Positions 8,446 to 17,425 are shown, numbered from the stretch's first letter. The stretch: DNA of 64,000 bases from Bog-159 sp963843255 (GCA_963843255.1 CAWJJQ010000009.1:992001-1056000), one strand, 5' to 3'. The notes: generated by a model from the sequence alone, not told the origin. Made by a program: numbers and translations.

Positions 8446-9012
8446 ATGCCTGAACCTGCTATCGCACCACGCCATTTTCCTTACACTGCGCGCGTCGGAA
8501 ACGCCGACGTGACCTTTCGGCTCATGTCTGCTGAAGATCGCGAAGCGTTCCTCGCATTCATGCGCGCGCAACCGGAAGATGATCTGTTCTTCCTTCTGGT
8601 GGACGTCACTACGCCGGAAGGTCTCGAGCACTGGATGCACGACCTGAAAAATGGCGGCAACATCACGGTGCTCGCTGAAGAGAACGGCAAGCTGTTGGGC
8701 TATAGCAGCCTGCACCACGGCCAAACGCGCTGGACCCGCCATTTGGGCGAAATTCGCCTCCTGATGGCGCCGGGCCAGCGCGGCCGTGGAGTAGGCCGGT
8801 TGCTCGGCCAGGAAGTTTTCTCCATCGCCCACGATCTTGGTCTGCAGCGGATCGTAGTGCGGGTAGCGTCCGGACAAGATAGCGCCCGCCGCCTCTTCGA
8901 AAAGCTCGGCTTTCATATGGAAGCCCTGCTGGCCGATTGGGTCATCGATCGCTCGGGCCGCACGGAAGATCTCGTTCTCATGTCCTACGACGTCTCGGGA
9001 TTTCACGACTGA
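8446..9012 (+). CDS. GNAT-family N-acetyltransferase
   Basis: A 188-residue single-domain acetyltransferase. The acetyl-CoA pyrophosphate loop GQRGRGVGRLLGQ is at about residues 107-119, and motif B (SARRLFEKLGFHMEALL) follows at ~147-163. It starts 18 nt after the phasin gene and could be read from the same promoter. The acceptor substrate cannot be predicted. Confidence 0.88.
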   Translation: MPEPAIAPRHFPYTARVGNADVTFRLMSAEDREAFLAFMRAQPEDDLFFLLVDVTTPEGLEHWMHDLKNGGNITVLAEENGKLLGYSSLHHGQTRWTRHLGEIRLLMAPGQRGRGVGRLLGQEVFSIAHDLGLQRIVVRVASGQDSARRLFEKLGFHMEALLADWVIDRSGRTEDLVLMSYDVSGFHD

Positions 9013-9061
9013 CAGGTACGACCCTTCACATTGGTCCCTGATCGGCTACACTGGGAGACGC

Positions 9062-9820
9062 ATGACGGGTCAAAGGTACTCCGTCCACGAGCGCCAAGAA
9101 GCCGACGTCTCCATGTGGCAGGAACTGTTGGTCGGCTTTGAACTGGTCCAATTGAGGCTGACGTCTATCTTCTACGGCTTGGGTGTGCCCCACGGCCGGG
9201 GAGAAGCGGTGATCTTAGTTCCCGGCTTCCTGGGGACCGATGCTTATCTGGGTGAAATGTTTTCCTGGCTGCGTACGGTCGGCTACCGGTCCTATTTTTC
9301 CGGCATCGGCTGGAATGCGGAATGTCCTAACCTGTTGATCCACCGCCGGTTGAACGACACAGTGAAGCGCGCCTATACGGCTACCGGCCGCCCGGTCCAT
9401 CTGGTAGGCCATAGCTTGGGCGGCATCATAGCCCGCTCCCTGGCGGCCCAGCAGCCCGACCGGATCGCCTCCGTTACCACCCTCGGCTCTCCCTTCCGCG
9501 GACCCGTGGCGCACGCCAACGTTTTGCGCGCTACCGATGCCATACGCAATCGGATCCTGCGCGAGCACGCCGGCCATATTCTGCCGGGATGCTATACCGA
9601 AGCCTGTACCTGCGAGTTCGTCTGCTCGCTCCGGGATGAATTCCCCGATGCCGTCAGCCAGACCGCCATCTACACCAAAAACGATGGCATCGTGGACTGG
9701 CGCTTCTGCGTGACCGGCGATCCCGAAATCGATTGCGAGGTAACCGGCACGCACGTAGGCCTGGTCTTCAACCCAGCCGTGTACCGGATCCTGGCCGCCC
9801 GCCTGGCGAACAAGGCCTAA
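9062..9820 (+). CDS. Alpha/beta-hydrolase, lipase-like
   Basis: A 252-residue hydrolase with the nucleophile elbow GHSLGG (Ser118), an oxyanion-hole region VPGFLGTDAY (~53-62), a probable catalytic Asp in YTKNDGIVDW and a late His in GTHVGLV. The pattern fits triacylglycerol-lipase/PGAP1-like esterases. No signal peptide is evident, so it is probably cytoplasmic; a link to the nearby granule genes is speculation. GGGAG lies 4 nt before the ATG, and TACACT at 9047-9052 could be its -10 element. Its end overlaps the convergent TonB-like gene by 4 nt. Confidence 0.85.
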   Translation: MTGQRYSVHERQEADVSMWQELLVGFELVQLRLTSIFYGLGVPHGRGEAVILVPGFLGTDAYLGEMFSWLRTVGYRSYFSGIGWNAECPNLLIHRRLNDTVKRAYTATGRPVHLVGHSLGGIIARSLAAQQPDRIASVTTLGSPFRGPVAHANVLRATDAIRNRILREHAGHILPGCYTEACTCEFVCSLRDEFPDAVSQTAIYTKNDGIVDWRFCVTGDPEIDCEVTGTHVGLVFNPAVYRILAARLANKA

Positions 9821-10473
9821 CCAGCATCGCCCCCTCGCCCGCTCAGCCCCGAGCCCCAACTCTCGCTGTCCCCGCGTCCCCGCGTCCCCGTGTCTCCGCG
9901 TCTCCGCGTCACCGTGTCCCCGTGTCCCCGTGTCTCCGCGTCACCGTGTCCCCGTGCCCCGTGTCCCCGTGTCTCCGCGTCACCGCGTCCCCGCGTCACC
10001 GTGTCCCCGCGTCCCCGCGTCTCCGCGTCCCCGCGTCCCCGCCTCTCCCTGTCCCCGCCTCCCAAGCCCGCGAACCGGCTGACCGGCTCCGGAGTAATCT
10101 TCCGCACCTCGACCGTGTACGGTGGACGATATACCGTCCCCAGTTGCGCTTCCGGCGTGTCCTTCGGCATCAGCCGGAACGAGAAAGTCAACTTCACGTC
10201 GTGGCTTCCCGGCTGCGGCTGAAACCGCCAAAGACGCGCGGCCTCCAGGCTGGCTTGCCTTAGCAGCGCGTTGCCTTCTTCAATGGTCGCCGCGGTTACG
10301 GCGCCGTGCTCGGACACATGCACCTCCACGATGACGCTGCCGCTGATCCGGGCCGTGACGGCAGGCGCGGGGTACGCCGGAGCCACCGCCTCTTCCACCG
10401 CCAGTGGCAACGGCTGCTGCGCCAGGCAACACTCGCCCAGCAGGACGAAAACGGCGAAATATCGGGACGGCAT
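9817..10473 (-). CDS. TonB C-terminal-domain protein with a tail encoded by a minisatellite
   Basis: A 218-residue product starting MPSRYFAVFV with a signal peptide ending CLAQ. A TonB-C-like domain spans about residues 20-115 (SGSVIVEVHVSEHGAVTAATIEEG, AARLWRFQP). Everything after about residue 135 is encoded by the 8-bp repeat tract, giving an Arg/Gly/Asp/Thr octapeptide periodicity (RGRGDAET-like). No TM anchor follows the signal, so this is the short secreted TonB-C type common in Acidobacteria. The 8-bp unit leaves no stop in this frame. The true end may originally have been near residue 130. Confidence 0.65.
   Translation of the reverse strand: MPSRYFAVFVLLGECCLAQQPLPLAVEEAVAPAYPAPAVTARISGSVIVEVHVSEHGAVTAATIEEGNALLRQASLEAARLWRFQPQPGSHDVKLTFSFRLMPKDTPEAQLGTVYRPPYTVEVRKITPEPVSRFAGLGGGDRERRGRGDAETRGRGDTVTRGRGDAETRGHGARGHGDAETRGHGDTVTRRRGDTGTRGRGDSESWGSGLSGRGGDAG
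9866..10068. repeat. 8-bp minisatellite, about 25 copies (array 1)
   Basis: Tandem octamers of form G[CT]GTC[CTA]CC, mainly GCGTCCCC, GTGTCCCC, GCGTCTCC and GCGTCACC. Because 8 is not a multiple of 3, translation has a 24-bp (8-residue) period and most frames stay open. The tract lies between two convergent genes and supplies the tail of the minus-strand TonB-like protein. Confidence 0.9.
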
Positions 10474-10520
10474 ACTCAAACCGTACCGCATGCAGGCCCA
10501 GATTCGTCACGGTGACGCCC

Positions 10521-11042
10521 TCACGCAACGATCGAAAGAAACTCCCGCCACGGGCCCACTTCTTCGCGATACTGATTGGCCATCACCCGCATTACCTGAG
10601 CGACGTGACCAAGATCATGTACCACCCACGTCGCCAGCAACTGGCGCATATTAACAGCGCCAAGCTGGGGATGAAGTCCCGGGAGATCCAACTCACGATC
10701 TCCGAGCGACAGCGACCGAAGCTCCTCGATGTTTTTGCGCCGTAGTCCGGCGAACTGGCCAAGAAGTTCCTCGACTGTTTTGCCCTCGATCAGCGGCCCA
10801 AACCCGCGCCGGTCGAACGGTTCGAACGCGCGGGCGTTTCCGCACTCCAGAATGAGGCGCGCCCGCGGAATCCAATCGGTCATTTCGCCGAAAATCAGAT
10901 GACCCAGCACATCGACAGGGCTGAACGCTGCCGGGTCCATGCGGCAATTAAGCCAGGCCGGAGAATGACCGCCAAGCACCGCGCTCATCGTCGCCGGTGT
11001 CCGCTCCAAAACCTCGACCGCTTCACTGATTTGAAATCGCAT
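10521..11042 (-). CDS. DinB-family (four-helix, metal-dependent) protein
   Basis: A 173-residue DinB/YfiT-fold protein. Probable metal-binding histidines are in DVLGHLIFGE (first helix pair) and in WVVHDLGHVAQVMRVM near the C-terminus. The family includes bacillithiol- and mycothiol-dependent transferases and many uncharacterised members; the substrate is unknown. The gene lies 48 nt upstream of the TonB-like start on the same strand. A second DinB protein is at 27255-27740. Confidence 0.85.
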   Translation of the reverse strand: MRFQISEAVEVLERTPATMSAVLGGHSPAWLNCRMDPAAFSPVDVLGHLIFGEMTDWIPRARLILECGNARAFEPFDRRGFGPLIEGKTVEELLGQFAGLRRKNIEELRSLSLGDRELDLPGLHPQLGAVNMRQLLATWVVHDLGHVAQVMRVMANQYREEVGPWREFLSIVA

Positions 11043-11088
11043 ATCACCAGTATGGACCGGCGCCTGACACTCGAAGACCCACGCCCCG

Positions 11089-11640
11089 TTAGCGCAACTT
11101 CCACGAGATGCCTACCAGTAAGTCCACCTGGTTCTGGGTCAGATAAATGGTCGGACCATTGGGGAACACCTCAACTATGGGGCCATTGCTCCAACGCGTG
11201 TAGCGCACGCTCGGCGATAGACGCAGCCTGCCGATACCAAACTCGACTCCGCCGCCTACCACGAGCCCGTGGCTGGCTACCGACTCGCTTGCACGCGGCG
11301 CGTAGCCCGCCTCCACAAACGGTTTGACCAGCGGAAGGGAGAGGCGTTTCTTAAGTAGGATCGGAAACTCCCACGAAGTCCGGTACAACTCGGAAGAGCC
11401 GCTGAAGTCTGTCTGAAAGCTCTCGTGACGATAGAGCGCATCAGCTTCGATTCCGAAACCCAGCGGCAGACCGATGTCCAATTTCGGCCCCACCACGTAG
11501 CGCGTCGACACACTCGTCACGAACTGATTGCTCAGATCGTTAGTGGCCATTCCGCCCCCGATAACGCCGATCGAAAGCGATTGCCCAAAGCAAATAGAAC
11601 ACGTTACGATACCGGCCGTTAGCCCCAAACAAGAGCGCAT
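11089..11640 (-). CDS. Outer-membrane beta-barrel domain protein
   Basis: A 183-residue protein with a signal peptide (start MRSCLGLTAG, cleavage near CFGQS). The rest alternates beta-strands with Gly turns (GVIGGGMATNDL, VGPKLDIGLPLGFGIEADALY, VGGGVEFGIGRLRLSPSVRYTRW) and ends in VGISWKLR, a typical barrel end. It fits the small eight-stranded OmpW/OmpX-like porin families. The ATG at 11640 gives the best signal peptide; two further in-frame ATGs lie upstream. Function unknown. Confidence 0.8.
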   Translation of the reverse strand: MRSCLGLTAGIVTCSICFGQSLSIGVIGGGMATNDLSNQFVTSVSTRYVVGPKLDIGLPLGFGIEADALYRHESFQTDFSGSSELYRTSWEFPILLKKRLSLPLVKPFVEAGYAPRASESVASHGLVVGGGVEFGIGRLRLSPSVRYTRWSNGPIVEVFPNGPTIYLTQNQVDLLVGISWKLR

Positions 11641-11790
11641 GCACACCATCCCTCGCCCTCGCCCGTGCAATCGCCGTGCCGGATGTATCAGCGGACGCGT
11701 ACCACGATGGTCTCGGCGATGCGGTCGTGCACCCTGCGCCGGTTGGGATGAATGAAATACTGCGCGAAACCGAATCCGAGTTTCCAGCGC

Positions 11791-11979
11791 CGTCTCCGCG
11801 TCCCGGCGTCCCCGTGTCCCCGTGTCTCCGTGTCTCCGCGTCCCCGCGTCCTCGCGTCTCCGTGTCTCCGCGTCCCCGTGTCTCCGTGTCCCCGCGTTCC
11901 CGCGTCCCCGCGTCCCCGCGTCTCCGCGTCCCCGCGTCTCCGCGTCCCCGCGTCCCCGCGTCTCCGCGTCCCCGCGTCC
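11791..11979. repeat. 8-bp minisatellite (array 2)
   Basis: The same G[CT]GTC[CT]CC octamer family and orientation as the tract at 9866-10068. It lies in the 376-bp spacer between two divergent genes; nothing else is seen in that spacer except a -10-like element at 12002. In-frame ATGs and open frames inside it are by-products of the repeat. Confidence 0.9.
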
Positions 11980-12001
11980 GGGTCCGCCCGCGGGCCAATG
12001 C

Positions 12002-12007
12002 TACAAT
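12002..12007 (+). promoter_or_regulatory. Putative -10 element for the GNAT gene at 12017
   Basis: TACAAT preceded by GC, 9 nt before the ATG. No Shine-Dalgarno sequence, so the transcript is probably leaderless or nearly so. Confidence 0.4.
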
Positions 12008-12016
12008 AACAGCGAA

Positions 12017-13000
12017 ATGGCGGCGCGCCTCGAACCCGCTCCCGGAGCGCATAGCCTAAGTCTCGTAAACCTGCGAAATCTGCGCTCCGAGGATCTCGAC
12101 CCGCTACTCGATGAGGAAGTGAACGCGTGGCGCAATCTGCTCGATTGGGACTTCGGTAAGTCGGCTGAGTTAGTGCGCCGCTTCGTGGATATGCGCGCCC
12201 TCAACGGGTTCGCCCTGGTCTCCGACGGTGAGGCCGCGGGCTACTCCTATTTCGTCCTGGAAGAACACAAAGGGCTGATCGGCGATCTGTTTGTGCGCGA
12301 AGCTTTCAGCACCACAGCCAACGAGAACCGGCTGCTGGAGTCCGTGCTCGAAGGTCTCACGCGCGCGGCGCAAATCACGCGCATCGAATCGCAGCTCATG
12401 ATGACCCAACCGGGCTGGCACCCCATGCCCATGCACCGGGCCATGAGCAGTTTCGAGCGCAACTTCATGATGCTCGATCTGGAGCGTGCCTCGCTGCCGG
12501 TTCCCCGGCGGCCGCCCGCGGCCAATCGCGTCTACATCGACAAGTGGTCCGAGCACCACCAGGATCCGGCCGCGCAATTGATCGCCGCCGCCTACCAGGG
12601 CCATGTCGATAGCCTCATCAACGATCAGTACCGCACCGTGGCCGGGGCCCGCCGGTTCCTCTTCAACATCGTGCAGTATCCGGGCTGCGGCACCTTCTTC
12701 AAGCCCGCGTCCGTGGCCGCCTTCGACCGCCTTAACGGACGAATCTGCGGCATCTGCCTGGCCAGCCTGGTGATGCCCCACTGCGGACACATTACCCAAA
12801 TCTGCGTTTCCCCCGCGGTGCGCGGCGCGGGCGTAGGCTATGAACTCCTGCGGCAGTCGCTGAGCTTGCTGCGCGATGCGGGCTGCCGCAAGACTAGCCT
12901 GACCGTCACTGCTTCGAATCAGGACGCCATCAAACTGTATGAGGACGTCGGATTCACTACTGTCCGCAAGTTCTTTGCCTACGTCTGGGAAGGATTTTAA
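12017..13000 (+). CDS. GNAT-family acetyltransferase with extended N-terminus
   Basis: A 327-residue protein. The C-terminal half is a GNAT domain with the acetyl-CoA loop VSPAVRGAGVGYELL (about residues 268-282) and ASNQDAIKLYEDVGF. The N-terminal half (SYFVLEEHKGLIGDLFVRE) looks like a second, degenerate GNAT fold. The ATG at 12017 follows the -10-like TACAAT, and the open frame upstream is minisatellite only. It is followed after 9 nt by a peroxiredoxin gene, so they probably form an operon. Acceptor unknown. Confidence 0.85.
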   Translation: MAARLEPAPGAHSLSLVNLRNLRSEDLDPLLDEEVNAWRNLLDWDFGKSAELVRRFVDMRALNGFALVSDGEAAGYSYFVLEEHKGLIGDLFVREAFSTTANENRLLESVLEGLTRAAQITRIESQLMMTQPGWHPMPMHRAMSSFERNFMMLDLERASLPVPRRPPAANRVYIDKWSEHHQDPAAQLIAAAYQGHVDSLINDQYRTVAGARRFLFNIVQYPGCGTFFKPASVAAFDRLNGRICGICLASLVMPHCGHITQICVSPAVRGAGVGYELLRQSLSLLRDAGCRKTSLTVTASNQDAIKLYEDVGFTTVRKFFAYVWEGF

Positions 13001-13009
13001 CTTCACCGT

Positions 13010-13459
13010 ATGCTCGACTGGCTTTTTTCCGACCCGCTGGCCGCCGGCACAGCGGCCCCCGATTTCACGCTTCCGCAGCAGGACGGCAAAGCCGTAAGCC
13101 TCTCGAAGCTGCGCGGCAAGAACGTCGTGCTGGTCTTCTATCCCGGCGACGATACCCCGGTTTGCCGCAAGCAATTGTGCGAGTTCCGCGACCAGTGGAA
13201 AGAAATCCGCAAGCAGAACGTGCTGGTATTCGGCGTCAACCCCGCCAGCGCCGCCAGCCATGTGAAGTTCCAGGAGAAATACCATTTCCCTTTTCCCCTG
13301 CTTGTGGATGCGGGGCAGAAAGTCGCCGAACTGTATCACGCTAACGGATTATTTATCAAACGGAGCGTTTACCTGATCGGCCCCGATAGCGTAATCCGCT
13401 ACGCCAAGCGCGGCAAGCCCGATCCCGCCGAGGTCCTCGCGGCAGCGCAATTCAAATAA
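13010..13459 (+). CDS. Peroxiredoxin of the BCP/PrxQ type
   Basis: A 149-residue thioredoxin-fold peroxidase. The peroxidatic cysteine is C52 in DDTPVC, and C57 five residues later is the resolving cysteine, the atypical 2-Cys spacing of bacterioferritin comigratory protein. FYPGDDTP, GVNPASAASHVKF and FPLLVDAG are family motifs. It reduces H2O2 and alkyl hydroperoxides using thioredoxin. It lies 9 nt downstream of the GNAT gene. The canonical Thr-Cys pair after the proline is VC here, a minor deviation. Confidence 0.9.
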   Translation: MLDWLFSDPLAAGTAAPDFTLPQQDGKAVSLSKLRGKNVVLVFYPGDDTPVCRKQLCEFRDQWKEIRKQNVLVFGVNPASAASHVKFQEKYHFPFPLLVDAGQKVAELYHANGLFIKRSVYLIGPDSVIRYAKRGKPDPAEVLAAAQFK

Positions 13460-13684
13460 AATGACGCAGTCCTTTTCAAACAATTGCGCGAATTGCCCCA
13501 CCTGTGCGCAGCAAAAGCCGTAAACCAAGATCGCCGGATTTTATCCAAGGTCAGTATCAGGAGTACGCCCGAAGATATATCCCTAATTGAGCAAGCAATT
13601 TCCAGGTTCTTTGTTCGATGGGGCAGCGCGCACGGAGACTTTTGGCAGGGCGTGTGCTTCTGTTTCGCGCAAGCGGAAAAACGA

Positions 13685-14335
13685 ATGATAAGCGTCGCTA
13701 TATATTCAGACCAGCCGATCCTGGCTGCGGGACTCAAGGCCCTGGTGGTTGCCGAGCCATTGTTCGAGTTGGCGGCATGCTGCTCCAACTTAGCGGACTA
13801 CAAGGAGCATTTAGCCGATCTGAACCCCGACTTGGCGGTCATAGATTTGACGCCGCAAATCACTTCGGATGCATTGCACGACTTCCAGAGACTGGCGCCA
13901 GCCTCGAAACTGATCCTATGGACTAATTCCATCGCGGCTGATTTCGCCATGGAGGCGCTGACCATCGGTGTTCGCGGCGTCCTCCGCAAAACGCTGACCC
14001 TCGAGGCGCACCGGCAGTGTCTGCGGCGCGTGAGTGCCGGCGAGATTTGGTTCGAGAAGTGCCTCACGGACCGCTTCCGCTCCTCGAAACGAATCTTTCT
14101 TACCGCCCGGGAAAGCCAGTTGATTATGCTGCTCTCACGCGGTCTGAAAAACAAGGAAATTTCGGCCGAGTTGGGTATAACCGAAGGCACCGTTAAGGTT
14201 TATCTGTCGCATCTTTTCCAGAAGGCCGGAGCCAAAGACCGGCTGGACCTGGCGCTCCAGGGCATCAAAAACTTTAGTATGGCGGGCATGCCGGGACAAG
14301 GCGCCCTTCGCTCCTTGACCGTAGATCCGTTTTAA
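13685..14335 (+). CDS. LuxR/NarL-type response regulator
   Basis: A 216-residue regulator with an N-terminal receiver domain (phospho-acceptor D54 in AVIDLTP) and a C-terminal LuxR HTH at about 145-188 (LTARESQLIMLLSRGLKNKEIS, ITEGTVKVYLSHLF). The usual acidic pair after strand 1 is degenerate (YSDQP has one Asp), so phosphorylation may be weak or absent. I chose the ATG at 13685 because the longer frame upstream has no homology-like content. No sensor kinase is adjacent. The target genes are unknown. Confidence 0.88.
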   Translation: MISVAIYSDQPILAAGLKALVVAEPLFELAACCSNLADYKEHLADLNPDLAVIDLTPQITSDALHDFQRLAPASKLILWTNSIAADFAMEALTIGVRGVLRKTLTLEAHRQCLRRVSAGEIWFEKCLTDRFRSSKRIFLTARESQLIMLLSRGLKNKEISAELGITEGTVKVYLSHLFQKAGAKDRLDLALQGIKNFSMAGMPGQGALRSLTVDPF

Positions 14336-14356
14336 AATGGACGAGGCTCGGAGAAC

Positions 14357-14389
14357 AAAAAAAACCCGGTGCCTTGCCCCCAGCCCCGG
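14357..14389 (-). terminator. Rho-independent terminator of the receiver-domain gene
   Basis: On the minus strand CCGGGGC and GCACCGG form a 7-bp stem with one mismatch, followed by eight U residues. It lies 10 nt past the stop of the gene at 14399-14854. Confidence 0.65.
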
Positions 14390-14398
14390 CGGTCGGGC

Positions 14399-14854
14399 CT
14401 ATTCCCCCTGCCCGGTGGCCCCCGCCGCCAGCGATTTACGCCGCCTGGAGTTCTCTGACTTGCTGGGCTCGGCCGTCATGGCTTGCTCGATCGCCATCAA
14501 TAGCCCGGCGCGGCGCAACGGTTTGGGCAAGAATCCCGCGTACCCGTCCAGCAGCTTGATCCGAATGAACTCCTCGTCCACGAAGCCCGACATCCACAAT
14601 ATTCGAATATTCGGTCTTGCCGTTAGGATTTCGTCCGCCAGTTCGGTGCCATTTACCCCAGGTAAGCGGACGTCCAGCAAAGCGACATCAATGTGCACAT
14701 GTTTTTGTCCGACCAAACGGGTCACGTCTGTGCGTTCGGCGGCCGGTAGTACCCGGTAGCCGGCGCCCATTAGGATGTTTTGAATAAGTACCAATACTGC
14801 GGGATCGTCGTCCACAATCAGTACGGTTCCAAGGTTTTCTGCGGGTGTTGTCAT
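14399..14854 (-). CDS. Stand-alone receiver-domain response regulator
   Basis: A 151-residue single receiver domain. The acidic pocket is D15/D16 (IVDDDPAV), the phospho-acceptor is D61 (LLDVRLPG), and the conserved Ser (WMSGF) and Lys (FLPKPL) follow. No output domain is present, only a basic tail (NSRRRKSLAAG). Such CheY-like proteins relay phosphate in phosphorelays. GAGGAA 7 nt upstream supports the ATG at 14854. A dyad (GGCACGG at 14871-14877 with CCGTGCC at 14886-14892) just upstream may be regulatory. Partner kinase not in the window. Confidence 0.88.
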   Translation of the reverse strand: MTTPAENLGTVLIVDDDPAVLVLIQNILMGAGYRVLPAAERTDVTRLVGQKHVHIDVALLDVRLPGVNGTELADEILTARPNIRILWMSGFVDEEFIRIKLLDGYAGFLPKPLRRAGLLMAIEQAMTAEPSKSENSRRRKSLAAGATGQGE

Positions 14855-15064
14855 TCTAAAGTTCCTCTGCGGCACGGTTAATGCCCCGTGCCAGTAATCT
14901 AAGGCTATCGCTTGTTAATAAATGTATTACAGCCTCTCTTTGGTTAACGCGGGCCTTTCCGTTAAGCCGGATTGGGCGATTCCGCACGGCGCGCGAGCAC
15001 TATCGCGCGGCCCTTGAAACACGATCGCAACGATTCTCTGCCATCCTGGATCTATGGAGTTGCC

Positions 15065-17425
15065 ATGACCGCTCCCCTATCACCCGAAGAACTGCGAAAG
15101 ATGAACGCATATTGGCGCGCCGCCAACTATCTCTCGGTGGGCCAGATCTATCTGTATGACAATCCACTGCTTAGGGAGCCGCTGAAGATCGAGCACGTAA
15201 AGCCGCGCCTGCTCGGCCACTGGGGTACCACGCCCGGCCTGAACTTCATCTACGTACACTGCAACCGCCTGATTTGCCGGCAGGACCTGAACATGATTTA
15301 CGTGGCGGGTCCCGGTCATGGCGGGCCTGGACTAGTCGCGAATACGTACTTGGAGGGTACATACAGTGAGTACTATCCCAACATCTCCCGCGACGAGGAA
15401 GGCATGCGCCGCCTCTTCAAACAGTTTTCGTTCCCGGGCGGCATTCCCAGCCACGTTGCGCCCGAAACGCCGGGCTCCATCCACGAGGGCGGCGAGCTGG
15501 GCTATTCGCTGTTGCATGCCTATGGCGCCGTGTTCGATAACCCGGATCTTCTGGTTTGCTGCGTGGTAGGCGATGGCGAAGCCGAAACCGGCCCCCTGGC
15601 CACTAGCTGGCACTCCAATAAGTTCCTGAATCCCGCGCGAGACGGCGCCGTGCTTCCGATCCTGCATCTGAACGGATACAAGATCGCCGGCCCGACTGTG
15701 CTCGCACGCATCCCCAAACCGGAGCTGGTGGAGCTTTTGCGCGGCTACGGCCACGAACCCTATTTCGTCGAAGGGGACGATCCCGAGCCCATGCACCAGG
15801 CTATGGCCGCGACCCTGGACAAAGTGGTCAGCGTCATCCATGATATCCAGCGCGACGCACGCACCAACGGTTTCAAAGAGCGCCCCCGCTGGCCCATGAT
15901 CGTGCTGCGCACGCCCAAGGGTTGGACCGGTCCCAAGATAGTCGACGGCGTCCAGATCGAAGGCACCTTCCGCGCGCACCAGGTGCCGCTCACCGATCTC
16001 GCTACCAAGCCCGGCCATCTGAAAATGCTCGAAGACTGGATGAAAAGCTACCGCCCCGAAGAACTATTCGACGCCGCCGGCACTCTTATCCCCGAGTTGC
16101 AGGACCTCCCGCCTAAAGGACATCGCCGCATGGGCGACAATCCCTACGCGAACGGCGGCCTGCTGCTCCGCGATTTGAAGATGCCGGATTTCACGGACTA
16201 CGCCGTGGATGTGCCCAGACCCGGTAACGTGATCGCGGAAGCCACCCGCATCATGGGCAAAATGCTGCGCGACGTGATGAAACTGAACGCCGGCGCGGCT
16301 AACTTTCGCGTAGTGGGGCCCGATGAAACCGCATCCAACCGGCTGGACGCTCTGTTCGAATTCACCAACCGCGAGTCAGTGGCCGAGATCCTGCCCAACG
16401 ACGATCACGTCGCGCCCGACGGCCGCGTCCTCGAAGTGCTAAGCGAACACATGTGCCAGGGCTGGCTGGAAGGCTATCTGCTTACCGGACGCCACGGTTT
16501 CTTCTCCTGCTACGAGGCCTTCGTCCACATCATCGATTCCATGTTCAACCAGCACGCCAAGTGGCTGAAGGTGACCCGCCACATCCCCTGGCGCCGTCCC
16601 ATCGCGTCGCTCAATTACCTGCTTACCTCGCACGTCTGGCGGCAGGACCACAACGGCTTCAGCCACCAGGATCCCGGCTTCATCGATAACGTGGTGAACA
16701 AGAAAGCCGACATCGTGCGCGTCTACTTGCCGCCGGATACCAACACGCTGCTCTCGGTAACCGATCATTGCCTGCGCAGCCGCCACTACGTCAACGTGAT
16801 CGTGGCCGGCAAGCAGCCCGCCTTGCAGTGGCTCGATATGGAATCCGCCATCGAGCACTGCACCACCGGCATCGGCATTTGGGAATGGGCCAGCACCGAT
16901 AACGGTGTCGAGCCGGATGTGGTGATGGCCTGCTGCGGTGATGTACCCACGCTGGAAACGCTGGCCGCCGTGGACTTCCTGCGCACGCGCCTGCCGGATC
17001 TGAAAATCCGGGTGGTCAATGTGGTTGACCTGATGACCCTGCAGCCTTCCACCGAACATCCGCATGGCCTGTCGGATGCGGATTTCGATTCGCTGTTCAC
17101 CGACGATAAGCCTGTGGTCTTTGCCTTTCACGGCTACCCGTGGCTGATCCACCGGCTCACCTATCGCCGCCACAATCACGACAACATGCACGTGCGCGGG
17201 TACAAGGAAGAAGGCACCACCACCACGCCCTTCGATATGACGGTGCTGAACGACCTGGACCGTTTTCACCTGGCCGGCGACGTGATCGACCGCGTGCCCC
17301 GCCTGCGGAACATCGCCGCGCACATCAAGCAGGACCTGCGCAATAAGCTGATAGCCCACAAACACTACATCATGAAGCACGGCGACGATATGCCCGAGAT
17401 TCGCGACTGGAAGTGGCCCCACTGA
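15065..17425 (+). CDS. xfp: Xylulose-5-phosphate/fructose-6-phosphate phosphoketolase
   Basis: A 786-residue TPP enzyme of normal length. Seen are GHWGTTPGLNFIYVHCNRL, GPGHGGPG, the TPP/Mg motif VGDGEAETGP, HLNGYKIAGPT and the C-terminal EEGTTTTPFDM. It splits xylulose-5-P or fructose-6-P with phosphate to acetyl-P plus glyceraldehyde-3-P or erythrose-4-P. The start at 15065 is set by GGAG upstream and by MTAPLSPEELRKMNAYWRA, the family N-terminus. Its TGA overlaps the ATG of ackA (TGATG), so acetyl-P is passed to acetate kinase made from the same transcript. Confidence 0.96.
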   Translation: MTAPLSPEELRKMNAYWRAANYLSVGQIYLYDNPLLREPLKIEHVKPRLLGHWGTTPGLNFIYVHCNRLICRQDLNMIYVAGPGHGGPGLVANTYLEGTYSEYYPNISRDEEGMRRLFKQFSFPGGIPSHVAPETPGSIHEGGELGYSLLHAYGAVFDNPDLLVCCVVGDGEAETGPLATSWHSNKFLNPARDGAVLPILHLNGYKIAGPTVLARIPKPELVELLRGYGHEPYFVEGDDPEPMHQAMAATLDKVVSVIHDIQRDARTNGFKERPRWPMIVLRTPKGWTGPKIVDGVQIEGTFRAHQVPLTDLATKPGHLKMLEDWMKSYRPEELFDAAGTLIPELQDLPPKGHRRMGDNPYANGGLLLRDLKMPDFTDYAVDVPRPGNVIAEATRIMGKMLRDVMKLNAGAANFRVVGPDETASNRLDALFEFTNRESVAEILPNDDHVAPDGRVLEVLSEHMCQGWLEGYLLTGRHGFFSCYEAFVHIIDSMFNQHAKWLKVTRHIPWRRPIASLNYLLTSHVWRQDHNGFSHQDPGFIDNVVNKKADIVRVYLPPDTNTLLSVTDHCLRSRHYVNVIVAGKQPALQWLDMESAIEHCTTGIGIWEWASTDNGVEPDVVMACCGDVPTLETLAAVDFLRTRLPDLKIRVVNVVDLMTLQPSTEHPHGLSDADFDSLFTDDKPVVFAFHGYPWLIHRLTYRRHNHDNMHVRGYKEEGTTTTPFDMTVLNDLDRFHLAGDVIDRVPRLRNIAAHIKQDLRNKLIAHKHYIMKHGDDMPEIRDWKWPH

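Noticed and set aside
11822..12016. N-terminal extension of the GNAT protein into the minisatellite
   Set aside because: The extension encodes only octamer repeats; the -10-like element at 12002 and family length favour ATG 12017.
13460..13684. tRNA or small RNA in the spacer before the LuxR regulator
   Set aside because: No cloverleaf, CCA end or terminator-like hairpin with T-tract was found.
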